Part shown: positions 1 through 8,089 of the stretch, piece by piece
How positions within the stretch are numbered: the first letter of the stretch is position 1
Layout: each line of letters begins with the position of its first letter
DNA from: a bacterium
GTDB lineage: Bacteria; Ratteibacteria; UBA8468; B48-G9; JAFGKM01
Direction of reading: 5' to 3'
Assembly: GCA_029548585.1 (NCBI GenBank)
Contig: JAKPNC010000162.1
Location: 1-15,302, forward strand
DNA length: 15,302 nucleotides
Translations under genes and position numbers: made by a program
Notes under the pieces: model-generated
What the model was told of the DNA's origin: nothing
What the model saw: the letters and a program-made list of their open reading frames with translations, nothing else
The model's database searches: none

Positions 1-658
1 ACTGCCACAGGAGGAAATTGCTCAAACGGTTCTCTCCCGAAGTCCTTATGATAAGGTCCGGATCCGGGATGCCCGAAGTGTAAAGAAAGTTTTCAATCAG
101 TTTCTCGTCTATTTTCCTGCACTGATATCCCTTCTCCGAGATCATTCTCACCGCATCGGCGATCTCCTGCCTGCCCCCGTAATTGATGGCGAAGACCAGT
201 GTAAGCCCTGTATTGGCAGACGTGAGGGATTCTATGTCCGACATGGCTTTCCTTAGGGATTCCGGCAAAGGCTGCCGCCTGCCGATGAACCTTACCCTTA
301 CGTTTTTCCCATGAAGGGGAAGGCTTTCCTTCTCAAGGTTGACTTTCATGAGATGGAAAAGAAAATTCACCTCTGAATCGGGCCTCTTCCAGTTCTCGGA
401 GGAGAAAGAATAAAGGGTAAGGTACCTCACTCCCGAGTCGTCGGCAGTCGTTATGGCCTGCCTGACTGCCTTGAGCCCTTCCTGGTGACCCATTATCCTG
501 GCAAGCCGCCTTTTCTCGGCCCACCTCCCGTTGCCGTCCATGATGATAGCCACGTGGACCGGGATTATGTCAACCTCAGGTTCCTTCCCTGCCTTTGCCT
601 TTTCGGGCCGGCTGCCGCCGCGAACCTTCTCTCTGCCGGGTTTCTCTTTAATTTTCAT
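1..658 (-). CDS. uppS: Undecaprenyl diphosphate synthase (isoprenyl transferase), 3' end outside window
   Basis: cis-Prenyltransferase that condenses isopentenyl diphosphates onto farnesyl diphosphate, giving the C55 lipid carrier used for peptidoglycan and O-antigen precursors at the inner membrane. Visible motifs: HVAIIMDGNGRWA (residues 35-47, catalytic Asp41), GHQEG (58-62), LTLYSFSSENWKRP (80-93), INYGGRQE, and near the window edge DPDLIIRTSGENRLSNF followed by LLWQ. These are the UppS signature blocks in family order. 219 codons are present; the family is about 240-260 aa, so perhaps 30-40 C-terminal residues are missing. A basic, low-complexity N-terminal stretch of about 30 residues precedes the core, somewhat longer than in E. 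coli. The ATG overlaps the lptB stop as ATGA (655-658), so translation is probably coupled. Downstream WecA in this window would use the product. Confidence 0.96.
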   Translation of the reverse strand, partial: MKIKEKPGREKVRGGSRPEKAKAGKEPEVDIIPVHVAIIMDGNGRWAEKRRLARIMGHQEGLKAVRQAITTADDSGVRYLTLYSFSSENWKRPDSEVNFLFHLMKVNLEKESLPLHGKNVRVRFIGRRQPLPESLRKAMSDIESLTSANTGLTLVFAINYGGRQEIADAVRMISEKGYQCRKIDEKLIENFLYTSGIPDPDLIIRTSGENRLSNFLLWQ

Positions 659-1371
659 ATCTCGAACTTTTCCCCGAAATAGACCTTCCTCGAGTCGGGG
701 TGCTCAAGGATCTCCCGTCCAGTCCCTTCAATGAGGATCTCTCCACGGTATATAAGGTACGCCCTGTCGGTTATTCCCAGGGCGTCTCTCACGTTATGGT
801 CGGTGAGAAGTATTCCTATGCCCTGGCTCTTAAGGTCCAGTATGGTATCCTGCAGCTCCGAAACCGTTTTGGGATCTATCCCGGAAAAGGGTTCGTCCAG
901 CAGAAAAAAACACGGATTGAGGGTGAGACTCCTGCCTATCTCGAGCCTCCTTTTTTCTCCCCCGGAAAGGCTTCCTGCAAGGTTGCCCTTAAGGTGCAGA
1001 AGCCCTACCTTCTCCAGGGCCCTTTCGATTATCTCGTCTATCTGCCTGGCGTCACGGTAGTATTCCTCGAGAATTATGCGGATATTGTCTTCAACCGTAA
1101 GCTTGTTGAAAAGGGAAATTTCCTGGGGGAGGTAAAGCATCCCGGCCCTGGCTCGTTTCCAGACAGGGGCGAAAGATACATCCTGGCCGCCGAGAATGAT
1201 GCTCCCGGCGTCCTGCCTGATGAAACCGAGGATCATTTCAAAAGAGGTAGTCTTGCCGGCGCCGTTAGGACCGAGCAGTCCGACTACCTCGCCCCTCGAG
1301 ACACTTATCGACACATCTCTGACCGCAAGTGTCTTGCCGAAACTTTTCTTCAGGTTTATGGCTTTAAGCAT
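655..1371 (-). CDS. lptB: LptB-type ABC transporter ATP-binding protein (LPS export)
   Basis: Cytoplasmic ATPase of the LptB2FGC complex, which extracts lipopolysaccharide from the inner membrane and drives it to the outer membrane. The 238-aa length is typical. Walker A GPNGAGKTT (residues 34-42), Q-loop LPQE (81-84), signature LSGGEKRRLE (135-144), Walker B FFLLDEP with catalytic Glu160, switch His192 in LLTDHNVRD, and the C-terminal VYFGEKF ending typical of LptB rather than of amino-acid importers (LivF/LivG). It starts 2 bases after the ruvB stop and overlaps the uppS start by 4 bases. No lptA or lptC lies beside it, although these are commonly adjacent in other diderms. A related YhbG-type ABC ATPase is the only serious alternative, and that is effectively the same family. 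Confidence 0.93.
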   Translation of the reverse strand: MLKAINLKKSFGKTLAVRDVSISVSRGEVVGLLGPNGAGKTTSFEMILGFIRQDAGSIILGGQDVSFAPVWKRARAGMLYLPQEISLFNKLTVEDNIRIILEEYYRDARQIDEIIERALEKVGLLHLKGNLAGSLSGGEKRRLEIGRSLTLNPCFFLLDEPFSGIDPKTVSELQDTILDLKSQGIGILLTDHNVRDALGITDRAYLIYRGEILIEGTGREILEHPDSRKVYFGEKFEI

Positions 1372-1373
1372 TA

Positions 1374-2405
1374 TCAGAAAAGGTTCTTCTCATTGTGTCC
1401 GGCCGCGCCCCCGATACCCATGTGTTTATAGGCAAACTCGGTTGCGACGCGCCCCTGGGGAGTCCTCTTGAGGAATCCCTTTCTCACGAGAAAACTCTCG
1501 TAGACTTCTTCTATGGTATCCGACTCTTCTCCCACCGCTATGGAGAGGCTCTTGAGGCCGACCGGGCCCCCGGCGAACCTTAGTATGATGACTTCCAGTA
1601 TCTTCTTGTCCATCTCGTCAAGCCCTTCCTCGTCAACGTCCATCCTGTCGAGGGCAAGAGCCGATATCTCCCTGTCTATGACCCCGCTTCCCTTAACCTG
1701 CGCATAATCCCTTATCCTTCTAAGAAGCCTGTTGGCAACCCTGGGAGTCCCCCTCGATCTCTTGGCTATCTCGGAAGCGCCTTCGGGGGTGATCTCCACG
1801 TTGATAAGTTTTGCCGACCTGTTGATTATGCTCACAAGCTCTTCCGTTGCGTAATAGTCGAGCCTGTGGATGATTCCGAACCTGTTCCTGAGCGGGGAAG
1901 TGATGACCCCCACCCTGGTTGTGGCGCCTACCAGAGTGAAATGCTTGATGGGTATCTTGACAGACTTGGCTTTCGGACCTTCCCCTATCATTATGTCTAT
2001 GCAGAAATCCTCCATGCCGCTGTAAAGGTATTCCTCTATGGTTCTCGGAAGCCTGTGTATCTCGTCTATGAAAAGGATATCCCCATGCTCGAGGTTGGTG
2101 AGAATGCCCGCAAGGTCTCCGGCCTTTTCTATCACCGGCCCGGAGGTGGCTTTCACGCTGACGTTCATCTCGTTCGCTATGATGTACGAGAGGGTGGTTT
2201 TCCCTATGCCGGGAGGGCCGTGAAAAAGCACGTGGTCGAGAACTTCCTTCCTTTCTTTTGCCGCTTTTATGAAAACATCGAGGTTCTGCTTGACTTTCTC
2301 CTGCCCAACGAACTCCGCAAACCCCCTTGGCCTGAGAGCGTTGTCGTAAGTCGAATCCTCTTTTACCGCTGCCGGAGAAGTTATTTTTTCATCCATTGAT
2401 TTCAA
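1374..2405 (-). CDS. ruvB: Holliday junction branch migration ATPase RuvB
   Basis: AAA+ motor that pumps DNA through the RuvA-bound Holliday junction during recombinational repair. RuvB signatures run in order: RPRGFAEFVGQE (residues 25-36), Walker A GPPGIGKTT (63-71), Walker B ILFIDEIHRL (110-119), sensor 1 GATTR (160-164), arginine-finger region PLRNRFG (171-177), sensor 2 RGTPRVANRLLRR, and the C-terminal winged-helix motif RTPQGRVAT. The 343-aa length is normal. The longest reading uses TTG at 2405, 1 base after the ruvA stop; an ATG three codons in (2396) is an equally good start. A GAAAGGA sequence at 2416-2410 lies rather close to the TTG and rather far from the ATG, so it does not decide. 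Cotranscribed with ruvC and ruvA. Confidence 0.97.
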   Translation of the reverse strand: MKSMDEKITSPAAVKEDSTYDNALRPRGFAEFVGQEKVKQNLDVFIKAAKERKEVLDHVLFHGPPGIGKTTLSYIIANEMNVSVKATSGPVIEKAGDLAGILTNLEHGDILFIDEIHRLPRTIEEYLYSGMEDFCIDIMIGEGPKAKSVKIPIKHFTLVGATTRVGVITSPLRNRFGIIHRLDYYATEELVSIINRSAKLINVEITPEGASEIAKRSRGTPRVANRLLRRIRDYAQVKGSGVIDREISALALDRMDVDEEGLDEMDKKILEVIILRFAGGPVGLKSLSIAVGEESDTIEEVYESFLVRKGFLKRTPQGRVATEFAYKHMGIGGAAGHNEKNLF

Positions 2406-2406
2406 A

Positions 2407-2991
2407 TCATCCTTTCTTGAGGGCTTCCTTGATGATCTCCTCTATGGTGGCAGGGCCTCCCTCTTTCATTATCCTGCCCACGGCGGAGACCGCGTCTTTC
2501 CTCTTGTACCCGAGCACGGAAAGGGCCTCGACAGCGCTCACAAACATCTCCCTGGAATCGGACTTCTCCCTGAGAGGAGACACGTCCAGTTTTTCTACCC
2601 TCTGCTTGAGCTCTATTATCAGGCGTTCGCCCGTCTTCTTGCCGACCCCGGGAATGGCCGTGAAGAAAGAAACATCCTCGGCCAGGATGGCGGAGTACAG
2701 CTCACTTATTGACATGCCCGACAGGATCCTGAGGGCCACCTTGGGACCTATTCCCGGAACGGCAAGGAGCATGAGGAAAGCCTCCCTTTCTTCTTCCGCG
2801 GCGAACCCGTAAAGCATTACCTCCTCTTCCCTGACCATGAGGTATGTGAAGAGCATCGCATCTTCCCCCTCATGCCCCAGAGCCCTGGAAGTCTCTATGG
2901 AAACGTCAAGGGCGTAACCCACACCGTTGGTCTCTATGATAACCCTGGCGGGAGTTTTAGAAACGAGTTTACCGCGCACGTAGTATATCAT
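2407..2991 (-). CDS. ruvA: Holliday junction DNA helicase subunit RuvA
   Basis: Tetrameric junction-binding protein that positions RuvB rings and RuvC on four-way DNA junctions. The N-terminal OB fold begins MIYYVRGKLV and includes NGVGYALDVS. Two helix-hairpin-helix motifs follow: LLAVPGIGPKVALRIL (about residues 75-90) and FTAIPGVGKKTGERLI (about 110-125). The flexible C-terminal RuvB-contacting domain contains EALSVLGYKRKDAVSAV. At 194 aa it matches the family. The frame is open 15 codons further upstream, but MIYYVRGKL is the conserved RuvA N-terminus, so I place the start at 2991. That start lies inside ruvC, overlapping its last 23 bases and implying translational coupling. Its stop is one base before the TTG of ruvB. 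Confidence 0.96.
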   Translation of the reverse strand: MIYYVRGKLVSKTPARVIIETNGVGYALDVSIETSRALGHEGEDAMLFTYLMVREEEVMLYGFAAEEEREAFLMLLAVPGIGPKVALRILSGMSISELYSAILAEDVSFFTAIPGVGKKTGERLIIELKQRVEKLDVSPLREKSDSREMFVSAVEALSVLGYKRKDAVSAVGRIMKEGGPATIEEIIKEALKKG

Positions 2992-3460
2992 TTTCTTTCT
3001 TCTGTATGAGGTAAGACAGGGCAACCGCGACGGCATCGCTTTCGTCCATCTGCCCGAAATTCCTGTAACCTGTCATATTCTCTATCATAAAGCGGACCTG
3101 CTCTTTCGTAGCCGCGCCGTTTCCCGTTATATCCTGCTTCACTTCCCTGGCGGCAAGGAGAGTGAACGGTATGCCTTTCTTCAGGCAGGCCGCTGCAATT
3201 ATGCCCGTTACCTGGCCTATCTTGATGGCTACCTGGAAATTCTTGCCCAGGTATATCTCTTCCACGGCCACCATCTCCGGGCTGAATTCCTCAAGAAGCT
3301 CGTCGAATCCTGAAAGGATGAAACCGAGCTTCGAAGCGTACTCCGACCTGGCGGGAGGAGATATTACACCGGCACGCAGGACGGTTTCCCTGCCGCCAGC
3401 CTTCTCCACAAGCCCGTATCCGACCCTGTTCAACCCGGGGTCAATACCCAGTATTTTCAT
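2969..3460 (-). CDS. ruvC: Crossover junction endodeoxyribonuclease RuvC
   Basis: Dimeric RNase H-fold resolvase that nicks Holliday junctions symmetrically. 163 aa, normal length. Catalytic acidic residues are in place: Asp7 in ILGIDPG, Glu67 in VAVEEIYLGKN, and Asp139 and Asp142 in MDESDAVAVAL. The GNGAATKEQV block (residues 113-122) matches the conserved DNA-binding GNGxAxKxQV segment. Starts at ATG 3460, 9 bases after the yebC stop, with only a weak ribosome binding site, and overlaps ruvA by 23 bases. The yebC-ruvC-ruvA-ruvB order is a widely conserved cluster, which supports all four calls. Confidence 0.97.
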   Translation of the reverse strand: MKILGIDPGLNRVGYGLVEKAGGRETVLRAGVISPPARSEYASKLGFILSGFDELLEEFSPEMVAVEEIYLGKNFQVAIKIGQVTGIIAAACLKKGIPFTLLAAREVKQDITGNGAATKEQVRFMIENMTGYRNFGQMDESDAVAVALSYLIQKKENDILRAR

Positions 3461-3469
3461 TTTATCCCG

Positions 3470-4219
3470 TCAGGATTCAATAGATTCGAGCACCTCGTCG
3501 GATATATCGAAATTGGCGTAAGCCCCCTGTACATCATCGTGGTCCTCGAGGGCTTCGAGAAGCTTGAGCACCTGTTCGGCGGTCTTTCCTTCAACCTTGA
3601 CGGTATTCTTGGGGATAAAGGAAATATTCGCATCGGCAATATCGATCTTCTTTTCCGTCAGCAAATTCTTGATAGTTTCAAACTTATCGGTCGCAACCGT
3701 TATCTCGTAAGAATCCCCTTCAAGGGTCATGTCATCGGCCCCGGCTTCCAGGACCAGCTCCATGAGCTCGTCTTCTCCTATCTTCTCCTTGTTGACGTTT
3801 ATAACTCCCTTTCTTTCAAATATCCATGCCACGCTGCCGGCTCCCCCGAGGTTGCCGTTATGCTTTGAGAATATTGACCTTATCTCGGAGGCGCTCCTGT
3901 TCTTGTTGTCGGTGAGAACCTCAACGAACATGGCAACTCCGCCGGAGGCATATCCTTCGTACGTGACCTGTTCGAAGGTAACCCCTCCGTCTTCTCCCGA
4001 ACCTTTTTTGATGGCCCTCTGGATGTTGTCATTGGGCATGTTGAAACTCTTTGCCTTCTCTACTGCCATGCGCAAGCGGGGATTGGTATCGGGATTGCCT
4101 CCCCCCATTTTCGAAGCCATCATTATTTCCCTTATGAACTTTGTAAACATCTTGCCTCTTTTGGCATCAGTAGCCATCTTCTTATGCTTGATACTGTGCC
4201 ATTTAGAATGTCCGGACAT
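3470..4219 (-). CDS. yebC: YebC/PmpR (TACO1) family translation factor / regulator
   Basis: Member of the YebC/TACO1 family. Long annotated as transcriptional regulators, members have more recently been tied to translation, including relief of ribosome stalling at proline-rich stretches. The protein (249 aa) starts with the signature SGHSKWHSIKHKK and continues with KMFTKFIREIMMA, PRLRMAVEKAKSFNMP, YEGYASGGVA and GAGSVAWIFERKG, all hallmark blocks, with the three-domain layout complete. The frame stays open 10 codons upstream, but the conserved N-terminus and a strong AAGGAGG seven or so bases before ATG 4219 fix the start. It is the first gene after a 129-base gap that has a hairpin; ruvC follows 9 bases downstream. 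Which of the two YebC roles applies here cannot be read from sequence. Confidence 0.96.
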   Translation of the reverse strand: MSGHSKWHSIKHKKMATDAKRGKMFTKFIREIMMASKMGGGNPDTNPRLRMAVEKAKSFNMPNDNIQRAIKKGSGEDGGVTFEQVTYEGYASGGVAMFVEVLTDNKNRSASEIRSIFSKHNGNLGGAGSVAWIFERKGVINVNKEKIGEDELMELVLEAGADDMTLEGDSYEITVATDKFETIKNLLTEKKIDIADANISFIPKNTVKVEGKTAEQVLKLLEALEDHDDVQGAYANFDISDEVLESIES

Positions 4220-4318
4220 ATGTTTCCTCCTTTCACGAGCAGCCGACAATCAAAATTGGAACCGGGATGAACACCATCCGCTATTTTTGTGCCCTGATTT
4301 CAATTCTCAGCTTTTGCG

Positions 4319-4345
4319 CCGGCCATTTTTCCAGGAAAAGGCCGG
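4319..4345 (-). terminator. GC-rich hairpin in the bfn-yebC gap (attenuator, mRNA-end structure or weak terminator)
   Basis: CCGGCC (4319-4324) pairs with GGCCGG (4340-4345). Inside it TTTTCC faces GGAAAA around a short loop, with an AT bulge on one side. It begins 3 bases after the bfn stop codon on the minus strand. On that strand no run of U follows, so it is not a textbook rho-independent terminator; a T-rich stretch follows only on the plus strand, where no gene precedes it. Processing, stabilisation or partial termination between bfn and yebC are all possible. Confidence 0.4.
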
Positions 4346-4348
4346 GCC

Positions 4349-4867
4349 TCATTTTTCTTTTATGTTTTTCCAGAAGTCCTGCGGGCTCATGGAATCAATC
4401 ATTTCCCTCAACACCTCGGCCTCCTTTTCGTCTATGGGGCCGCTGGTTCTCAGGAACTTTCCTTTCGCGCCGTACCTGACAACATCCGCATCCTTCATCA
4501 GGTTGTCTTCGGCGAACATGTCCGCCTTGAACCTCAGGGCAACCGCTATCCCGTCGCTGGGACGGCAGTCCAGGGTCTCGGTCCTTTCGCCCCTGCGGAT
4601 GACCATGTGTGCGTAATAGATCCCGTTCTTCACGGAATGTATCTCCAGCCGGAGAAACTCGGCCGAGAATATTTCAAAAAGGCTCTTGAAGAGATCGTGG
4701 GTCAGGGGCCTCAGGAAGGAATGCTTCTCCAGTACCAGCAGTATGGACTGGGCCTCGTATATGCCGACGGATATGGGCAGTTTCCTTCCGTTTTCGCCCT
4801 TGAGCACAAGTACGGGCGAATTTGTCCGGAGATTAAGTATTATACCTTCTATGGAAACTTTTTCCAT
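4349..4867 (-). CDS. Bifunctional nuclease (BFN / DUF151) domain protein
   Basis: 172-aa single-domain protein of the BFN/DUF151 family; some members have been reported to have DNase and RNase activity, but the physiological role is unsettled. Recognisable blocks: NSPVLVLKGENGRKLPI(S)VG (about 16-35), GIYEAQSI (35-42), RPLTHDL (53-59), and the strongly conserved LDCRPSDGIAVALR (99-112). The C-terminal tail (about 140-172) is charged and is not part of the core. Starts at ATG 4867, 2 bases after the EF-G-like stop, so the two are almost certainly cotranscribed. The family appears sporadically near DNA-repair and translation genes, which fits this cluster without proving a role. Confidence 0.88.
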   Translation of the reverse strand: MEKVSIEGIILNLRTNSPVLVLKGENGRKLPISVGIYEAQSILLVLEKHSFLRPLTHDLFKSLFEIFSAEFLRLEIHSVKNGIYYAHMVIRRGERTETLDCRPSDGIAVALRFKADMFAEDNLMKDADVVRYGAKGKFLRTSGPIDEKEAEVLREMIDSMSPQDFWKNIKEK

Positions 4868-4869
4868 CT

Positions 4870-6891
4870 TCAGCTTTCCTTGGCTTCTTTCTCCTTCTTC
4901 CTCTCGTCTATGATCTTCTGCGCTATGTGGGCCGGTACGACCTCGTAATGGGAAAAAGCCATCGTGTAAGTGCCGGTTCCGCTGGTTATGGACCTGAGCT
5001 CGTTGGTGTAATTGGCCATTTCGGCAAGGGGAACCTGCGCTTTTATAACCTGGCGCCGCCCGGAAACGTTCATGTCGAGAACCTTTCCTCTCTTTGAATT
5101 GACCGTTCCGATGACATCCCCGATCAGCTCCTGGGGAATGCTTATATCCACGTTGACTATGGGCTCGAGAAGGATGGGGCTGGCATCCTGGAAGCCTTTC
5201 TGAAGGGCCAGGGCCCCGGCAACCTGGAAAGCTATATCTGATGAATCCACGGTGTGGTACGTGCCGTCATAAAGCCTGACCCTTATGTCCACGATGGGGA
5301 ACCCGGCCACTATGCCCTTCTTCAGGGCTTCCCTGATGCCTTTCTCAACCGAGGGAATGAAGTTGCGGGGTATGGCGCCTCCGACTATCTCGTCGACAAA
5401 CTCAAAGCCCGTGCCCCTCTCGAGGGGCTCTATCTTGATGAAACAGTGGCCGTACTGACCCTTTCCGCCGGATTGTTTCTTGAACTTGCCTTCGGCGTCC
5501 GCATTAGACGTGATTGTCTCCTTGTAGGCGATTTTGGGGATACCCTTTTCAACCTCCACCCCGAACTTGGTCCTGAACTTGTTGATGGCTATGTCTATGT
5601 GTGTATCTCCCATTCCGGACAGGATCGTCTCCCCCGTCTCCTCATCCCTGAAGACGTTTATGGTCTTGTCTTCCTCGACGATCTTGCCCAGGGCGTTTCC
5701 AAGCTTGTCCTCCGTCCCCTTGACCTTGGGCCTTATGGAATATGAAACCGCCCCTTCCGGCATCTTTGAAATGGAAAGGGAGAGGGAGGCGTTCGGCTCA
5801 CAGAAAAGATCGAGAGCCTGGGATTCTGAAAGCTTGGCGACTCCTATAACCTCTCCGGGAAGCGCCTCGTCGACGGGCTCCTGCTTTTTCCCCTGTATCC
5901 TCAGGATCTGTCCGATCCTCTCCTTCTGCCCCTTTGTAATGTTAAGAATCTGGGAATTTGTCTTCAGCCTGCCTGAAACAACCCTCAGGTATGACATCTT
6001 GCCCGCGAAAGGATCGAAAACGGTCTTGGCGACAATCCCCGTGAGGGGCTGGTCCGCTTTCCTCTCAATCTCCACCTCTTCCCCCTTGCCGTTGAGAGCC
6101 TTCACGGGAGCAAGTTCTTCCGAAGACGGCATGAACCTGAGCATGAAATCCACCAGTTCCGATATGCCCACCTGCCGGAGTACCGAACCGGTCAAAACCG
6201 GCAGAACCTTTCCTTCCTTGAGACCCTTCTTGACATACAGGGCCATTTCTTCCGGTGATATGGGCGTGCCTTCAAGGTACTTCTCCATAAGGGAATCGTC
6301 AAGCTCGGCCACCGCATCCATCGAGGCCTGCACGTACTGGGCGTACGAGGGGCTCTCGTCGATCTTTGCTCCCAGAAGGTCGGCCACGCTCTTGAGATTT
6401 CCGCCTTCGATTATGGGATAGTTGGCAAGAAGCATCCTCTTGCCGAAGAACGATTCCATCTCGGCCCAGACCTTGTTAAAATCCATCTCGGAGACATCGA
6501 ACTTGTTGATGAAGATAACTACGGGCATCCCCTTTTTTGATATGAGCTCCCACTGCTTCTCTGTCGAGGGGGTTATGCCTTCATCGGCTCCGACGAGAAG
6601 GAGGGCGACATCGGAGGATTCCACCCCGCATACCTGCTCTCCCACGAAATCCATGTAACCTGGCGCATCCAGCATATATACGACAGAATCTCCCTTCTTA
6701 AAATAACAGAAACCGAGGTTGAGACTCATCTGCCTGCTTATCTCCTCGGAGTCGTAGTCGAGCACGGTGTTCCCCTGGGATATTTCGCCCACCCTGTCCA
6801 CCATGCCCGTGGAATGGAGTATGGTTTCAGCCAGAGTGGTCTTGCCCACGTGGTTGTTTCCAAACAAACCCAGATTATAAATCTTACTCAT
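4870..6891 (-). CDS. Elongation factor G-like translational GTPase (non-canonical EF-G paralogue)
   Basis: 673-aa, five-domain protein with EF-G architecture: GTPase domain (1 to about 265), domain II with PLTGIVAKTVFDPFAGKMSY, domain III, domain IV with GGKGQYGHCFIKIEP and GAIPRNFIPSVEKGI, and domain V with GRRQVIKAQVPLAEM. The G motifs differ from true EF-G: G1 is GNNHVGKTT (11-19), the switch-I block is ISRQMSLNLG (51-60) instead of RGITI, and G3 is DAPGYMDF (75-82) with Tyr where EF-G has the GTPase-activating His. G4 NKFD (129-132) is intact. This matches the EF-G-like group typified by Thermus TTHA1498, whose function is poorly defined; housekeeping EF-G should be encoded elsewhere. GGAGG sits about six bases before ATG 6891. 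52 bases separate it from the Gfo/Idh gene upstream; bfn follows after 2 bases. Confidence 0.9.
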   Translation of the reverse strand: MSKIYNLGLFGNNHVGKTTLAETILHSTGMVDRVGEISQGNTVLDYDSEEISRQMSLNLGFCYFKKGDSVVYMLDAPGYMDFVGEQVCGVESSDVALLLVGADEGITPSTEKQWELISKKGMPVVIFINKFDVSEMDFNKVWAEMESFFGKRMLLANYPIIEGGNLKSVADLLGAKIDESPSYAQYVQASMDAVAELDDSLMEKYLEGTPISPEEMALYVKKGLKEGKVLPVLTGSVLRQVGISELVDFMLRFMPSSEELAPVKALNGKGEEVEIERKADQPLTGIVAKTVFDPFAGKMSYLRVVSGRLKTNSQILNITKGQKERIGQILRIQGKKQEPVDEALPGEVIGVAKLSESQALDLFCEPNASLSLSISKMPEGAVSYSIRPKVKGTEDKLGNALGKIVEEDKTINVFRDEETGETILSGMGDTHIDIAINKFRTKFGVEVEKGIPKIAYKETITSNADAEGKFKKQSGGKGQYGHCFIKIEPLERGTGFEFVDEIVGGAIPRNFIPSVEKGIREALKKGIVAGFPIVDIRVRLYDGTYHTVDSSDIAFQVAGALALQKGFQDASPILLEPIVNVDISIPQELIGDVIGTVNSKRGKVLDMNVSGRRQVIKAQVPLAEMANYTNELRSITSGTGTYTMAFSHYEVVPAHIAQKIIDERKKEKEAKES

Positions 6892-6920
6892 TATTTCCTC
6901 CGATTTATCCTATTTTGAAT

Positions 6921-6933
6921 CCGGCAAAGCCGG
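6921..6933 (-). repeat. Small CCGGC/GCCGG inverted repeat upstream of the EF-G-like gene
   Basis: CCGGC-AAA-GCCGG, a perfect 5-bp stem with a 3-base loop, lies in the 52-base gap between the upstream Gfo/Idh gene and the EF-G-like gene, about 30 bases before the latter's start. No U-run follows on the minus strand, so terminator function is doubtful. Similar CCGGC stems occur at 4319-4345 and 9485-9498. Confidence 0.35.
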
Positions 6934-6943
6934 TTGGGAAAAC

Positions 6944-8089
6944 CTATTTCCTGTATTGCGGATCGGTCGCCCTCTGTATCCTGACGTTTTTCTTCGGTTG
7001 AGAATTCCTCTTAAGTTCCTCTATGAGATCGGTGTACTCCTTCCTGTCTATCGGGAGATCGACCGGCTTCTTTTTCTTTCCTGAAAGTATGCATGCATTG
7101 CAGAACTCGACGGAATGTATGCCTTCTTCCCCCGGGGATACAACCTCCTGCCCGTCGAGTATCGCGGAAATGAAATTCTTTATTATCGAGATATGCCCCT
7201 GTACGGTCTGCGGCGGGATTTCAAGCTTCTCTTCCTTAAACTCCATCTCCGCCCACATGTCTTCGGATTCGGCTATGTGCCGGGAGATCCCCCCCTGGTA
7301 CCGGAAGAACTTCAGCTGTCCGGAATGGAGGGTCAGCTTTCCTTTCTCGCCGCATATTTCCACGTAATGTCCATGGACGGGCTCAAAGGTTGTGGTGTAA
7401 TAGTAACCGCATGCCCCGTTGCCATATTCAAGGACGGCCTGCACCTCGTTTTCGACCTCTATGTCGTGAAACCGGGTCCTGGTCCTGGCCTCCACCCTGC
7501 AGGGCATCCCGCCAAGCATGAGGAATATGTCTATCATGTGAGGGGCCTGGTTTATAAGAACTCCCGCACCTTCCCCCTTCCAGGTGGCACGCCACACGTT
7601 GCTGTCATAGTAAGCCTGGGTCCGGTACCACGAATCCACGCACAGGGTCCTTATTATCTCTCCTATCTGGCCGGTGCTGATTATCTCGCGCGCTTTCCGG
7701 ATAACCGGTTCCGTTCTCCTCTGAAACATGACCGAAAGCACCCTCTTGTGATCCCTGGCGGCCTTTATCATCCTGTCGGCATCTTCAACGGTGACGGCCA
7801 TAGGTTTTTCAGAAAGGACGTGCAATCCCTTTTCGAAGGCACACACGCTCACATCCGGGTGAAACCAGTGGGGAATGGCCACTATAACGGCATCGCAGCA
7901 GCCGCTGCCCACCATTTCCCTGTAATCAGTGAAAGGCCTTACCCCGAATTCGGCGGCCCTTTCCCTGACAACGCTCTCTTCGTTGTCGCATACGCAGGTC
8001 AGAAGGGCATTCTCAAGCTCGGACACGCTCTTGCAATGGGCATATCCCATGCCTCCCATTCCTACAACTCCAATTCTTACCCGGTCCAT
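6944..8089 (-). CDS. Gfo/Idh/MocA family NAD(P)-dependent oxidoreductase (paralogue 1)
   Basis: 381-aa cytoplasmic sugar/cyclitol-type dehydrogenase. The N-terminal Rossmann fold carries VRIGVVGMGGMGYAH (residues 4-18, dinucleotide loop). EKP in LSEKPMAVT holds the conserved catalytic Lys, and the C-terminal substrate domain has GVLINQAPHMIDIF, where His and Asp of the HxxD element form part of the active site. Family members oxidise or reduce sugars, inositols and related compounds; the actual substrate cannot be read here. GGGAGG lies seven or so bases before ATG 8089. Clearly homologous to the next gene upstream along most of its length, down to the closing VRIQRATDP, so the pair arose by tandem duplication. 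C-terminal residues are Lys/Arg-rich. 52 bases separate it from the EF-G-like gene, so readthrough into that operon is possible. Confidence 0.92.
   Translation of the reverse strand: MDRVRIGVVGMGGMGYAHCKSVSELENALLTCVCDNEESVVRERAAEFGVRPFTDYREMVGSGCCDAVIVAIPHWFHPDVSVCAFEKGLHVLSEKPMAVTVEDADRMIKAARDHKRVLSVMFQRRTEPVIRKAREIISTGQIGEIIRTLCVDSWYRTQAYYDSNVWRATWKGEGAGVLINQAPHMIDIFLMLGGMPCRVEARTRTRFHDIEVENEVQAVLEYGNGACGYYYTTTFEPVHGHYVEICGEKGKLTLHSGQLKFFRYQGGISRHIAESEDMWAEMEFKEEKLEIPPQTVQGHISIIKNFISAILDGQEVVSPGEEGIHSVEFCNACILSGKKKKPVDLPIDRKEYTDLIEELKRNSQPKKNVRIQRATDPQYRK

Noticed and set aside
2992..3036. 15-codon N-terminal extension of RuvA
   Set aside because: The conserved RuvA N-terminus is MIYYVRGKL at 2991; the extension lies inside ruvC and is not family-like.
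3729..4616. 295-codon plus-strand frame across yebC, the gap and bfn
   Set aside because: Would overlap two well-supported minus-strand genes; composition and lack of start signals indicate chance.
5534..6421. 295-codon plus-strand frame opposite the EF-G-like gene
   Set aside because: Ser/Pro-rich product with no motif, fully inside a conserved GTPase gene on the other strand.
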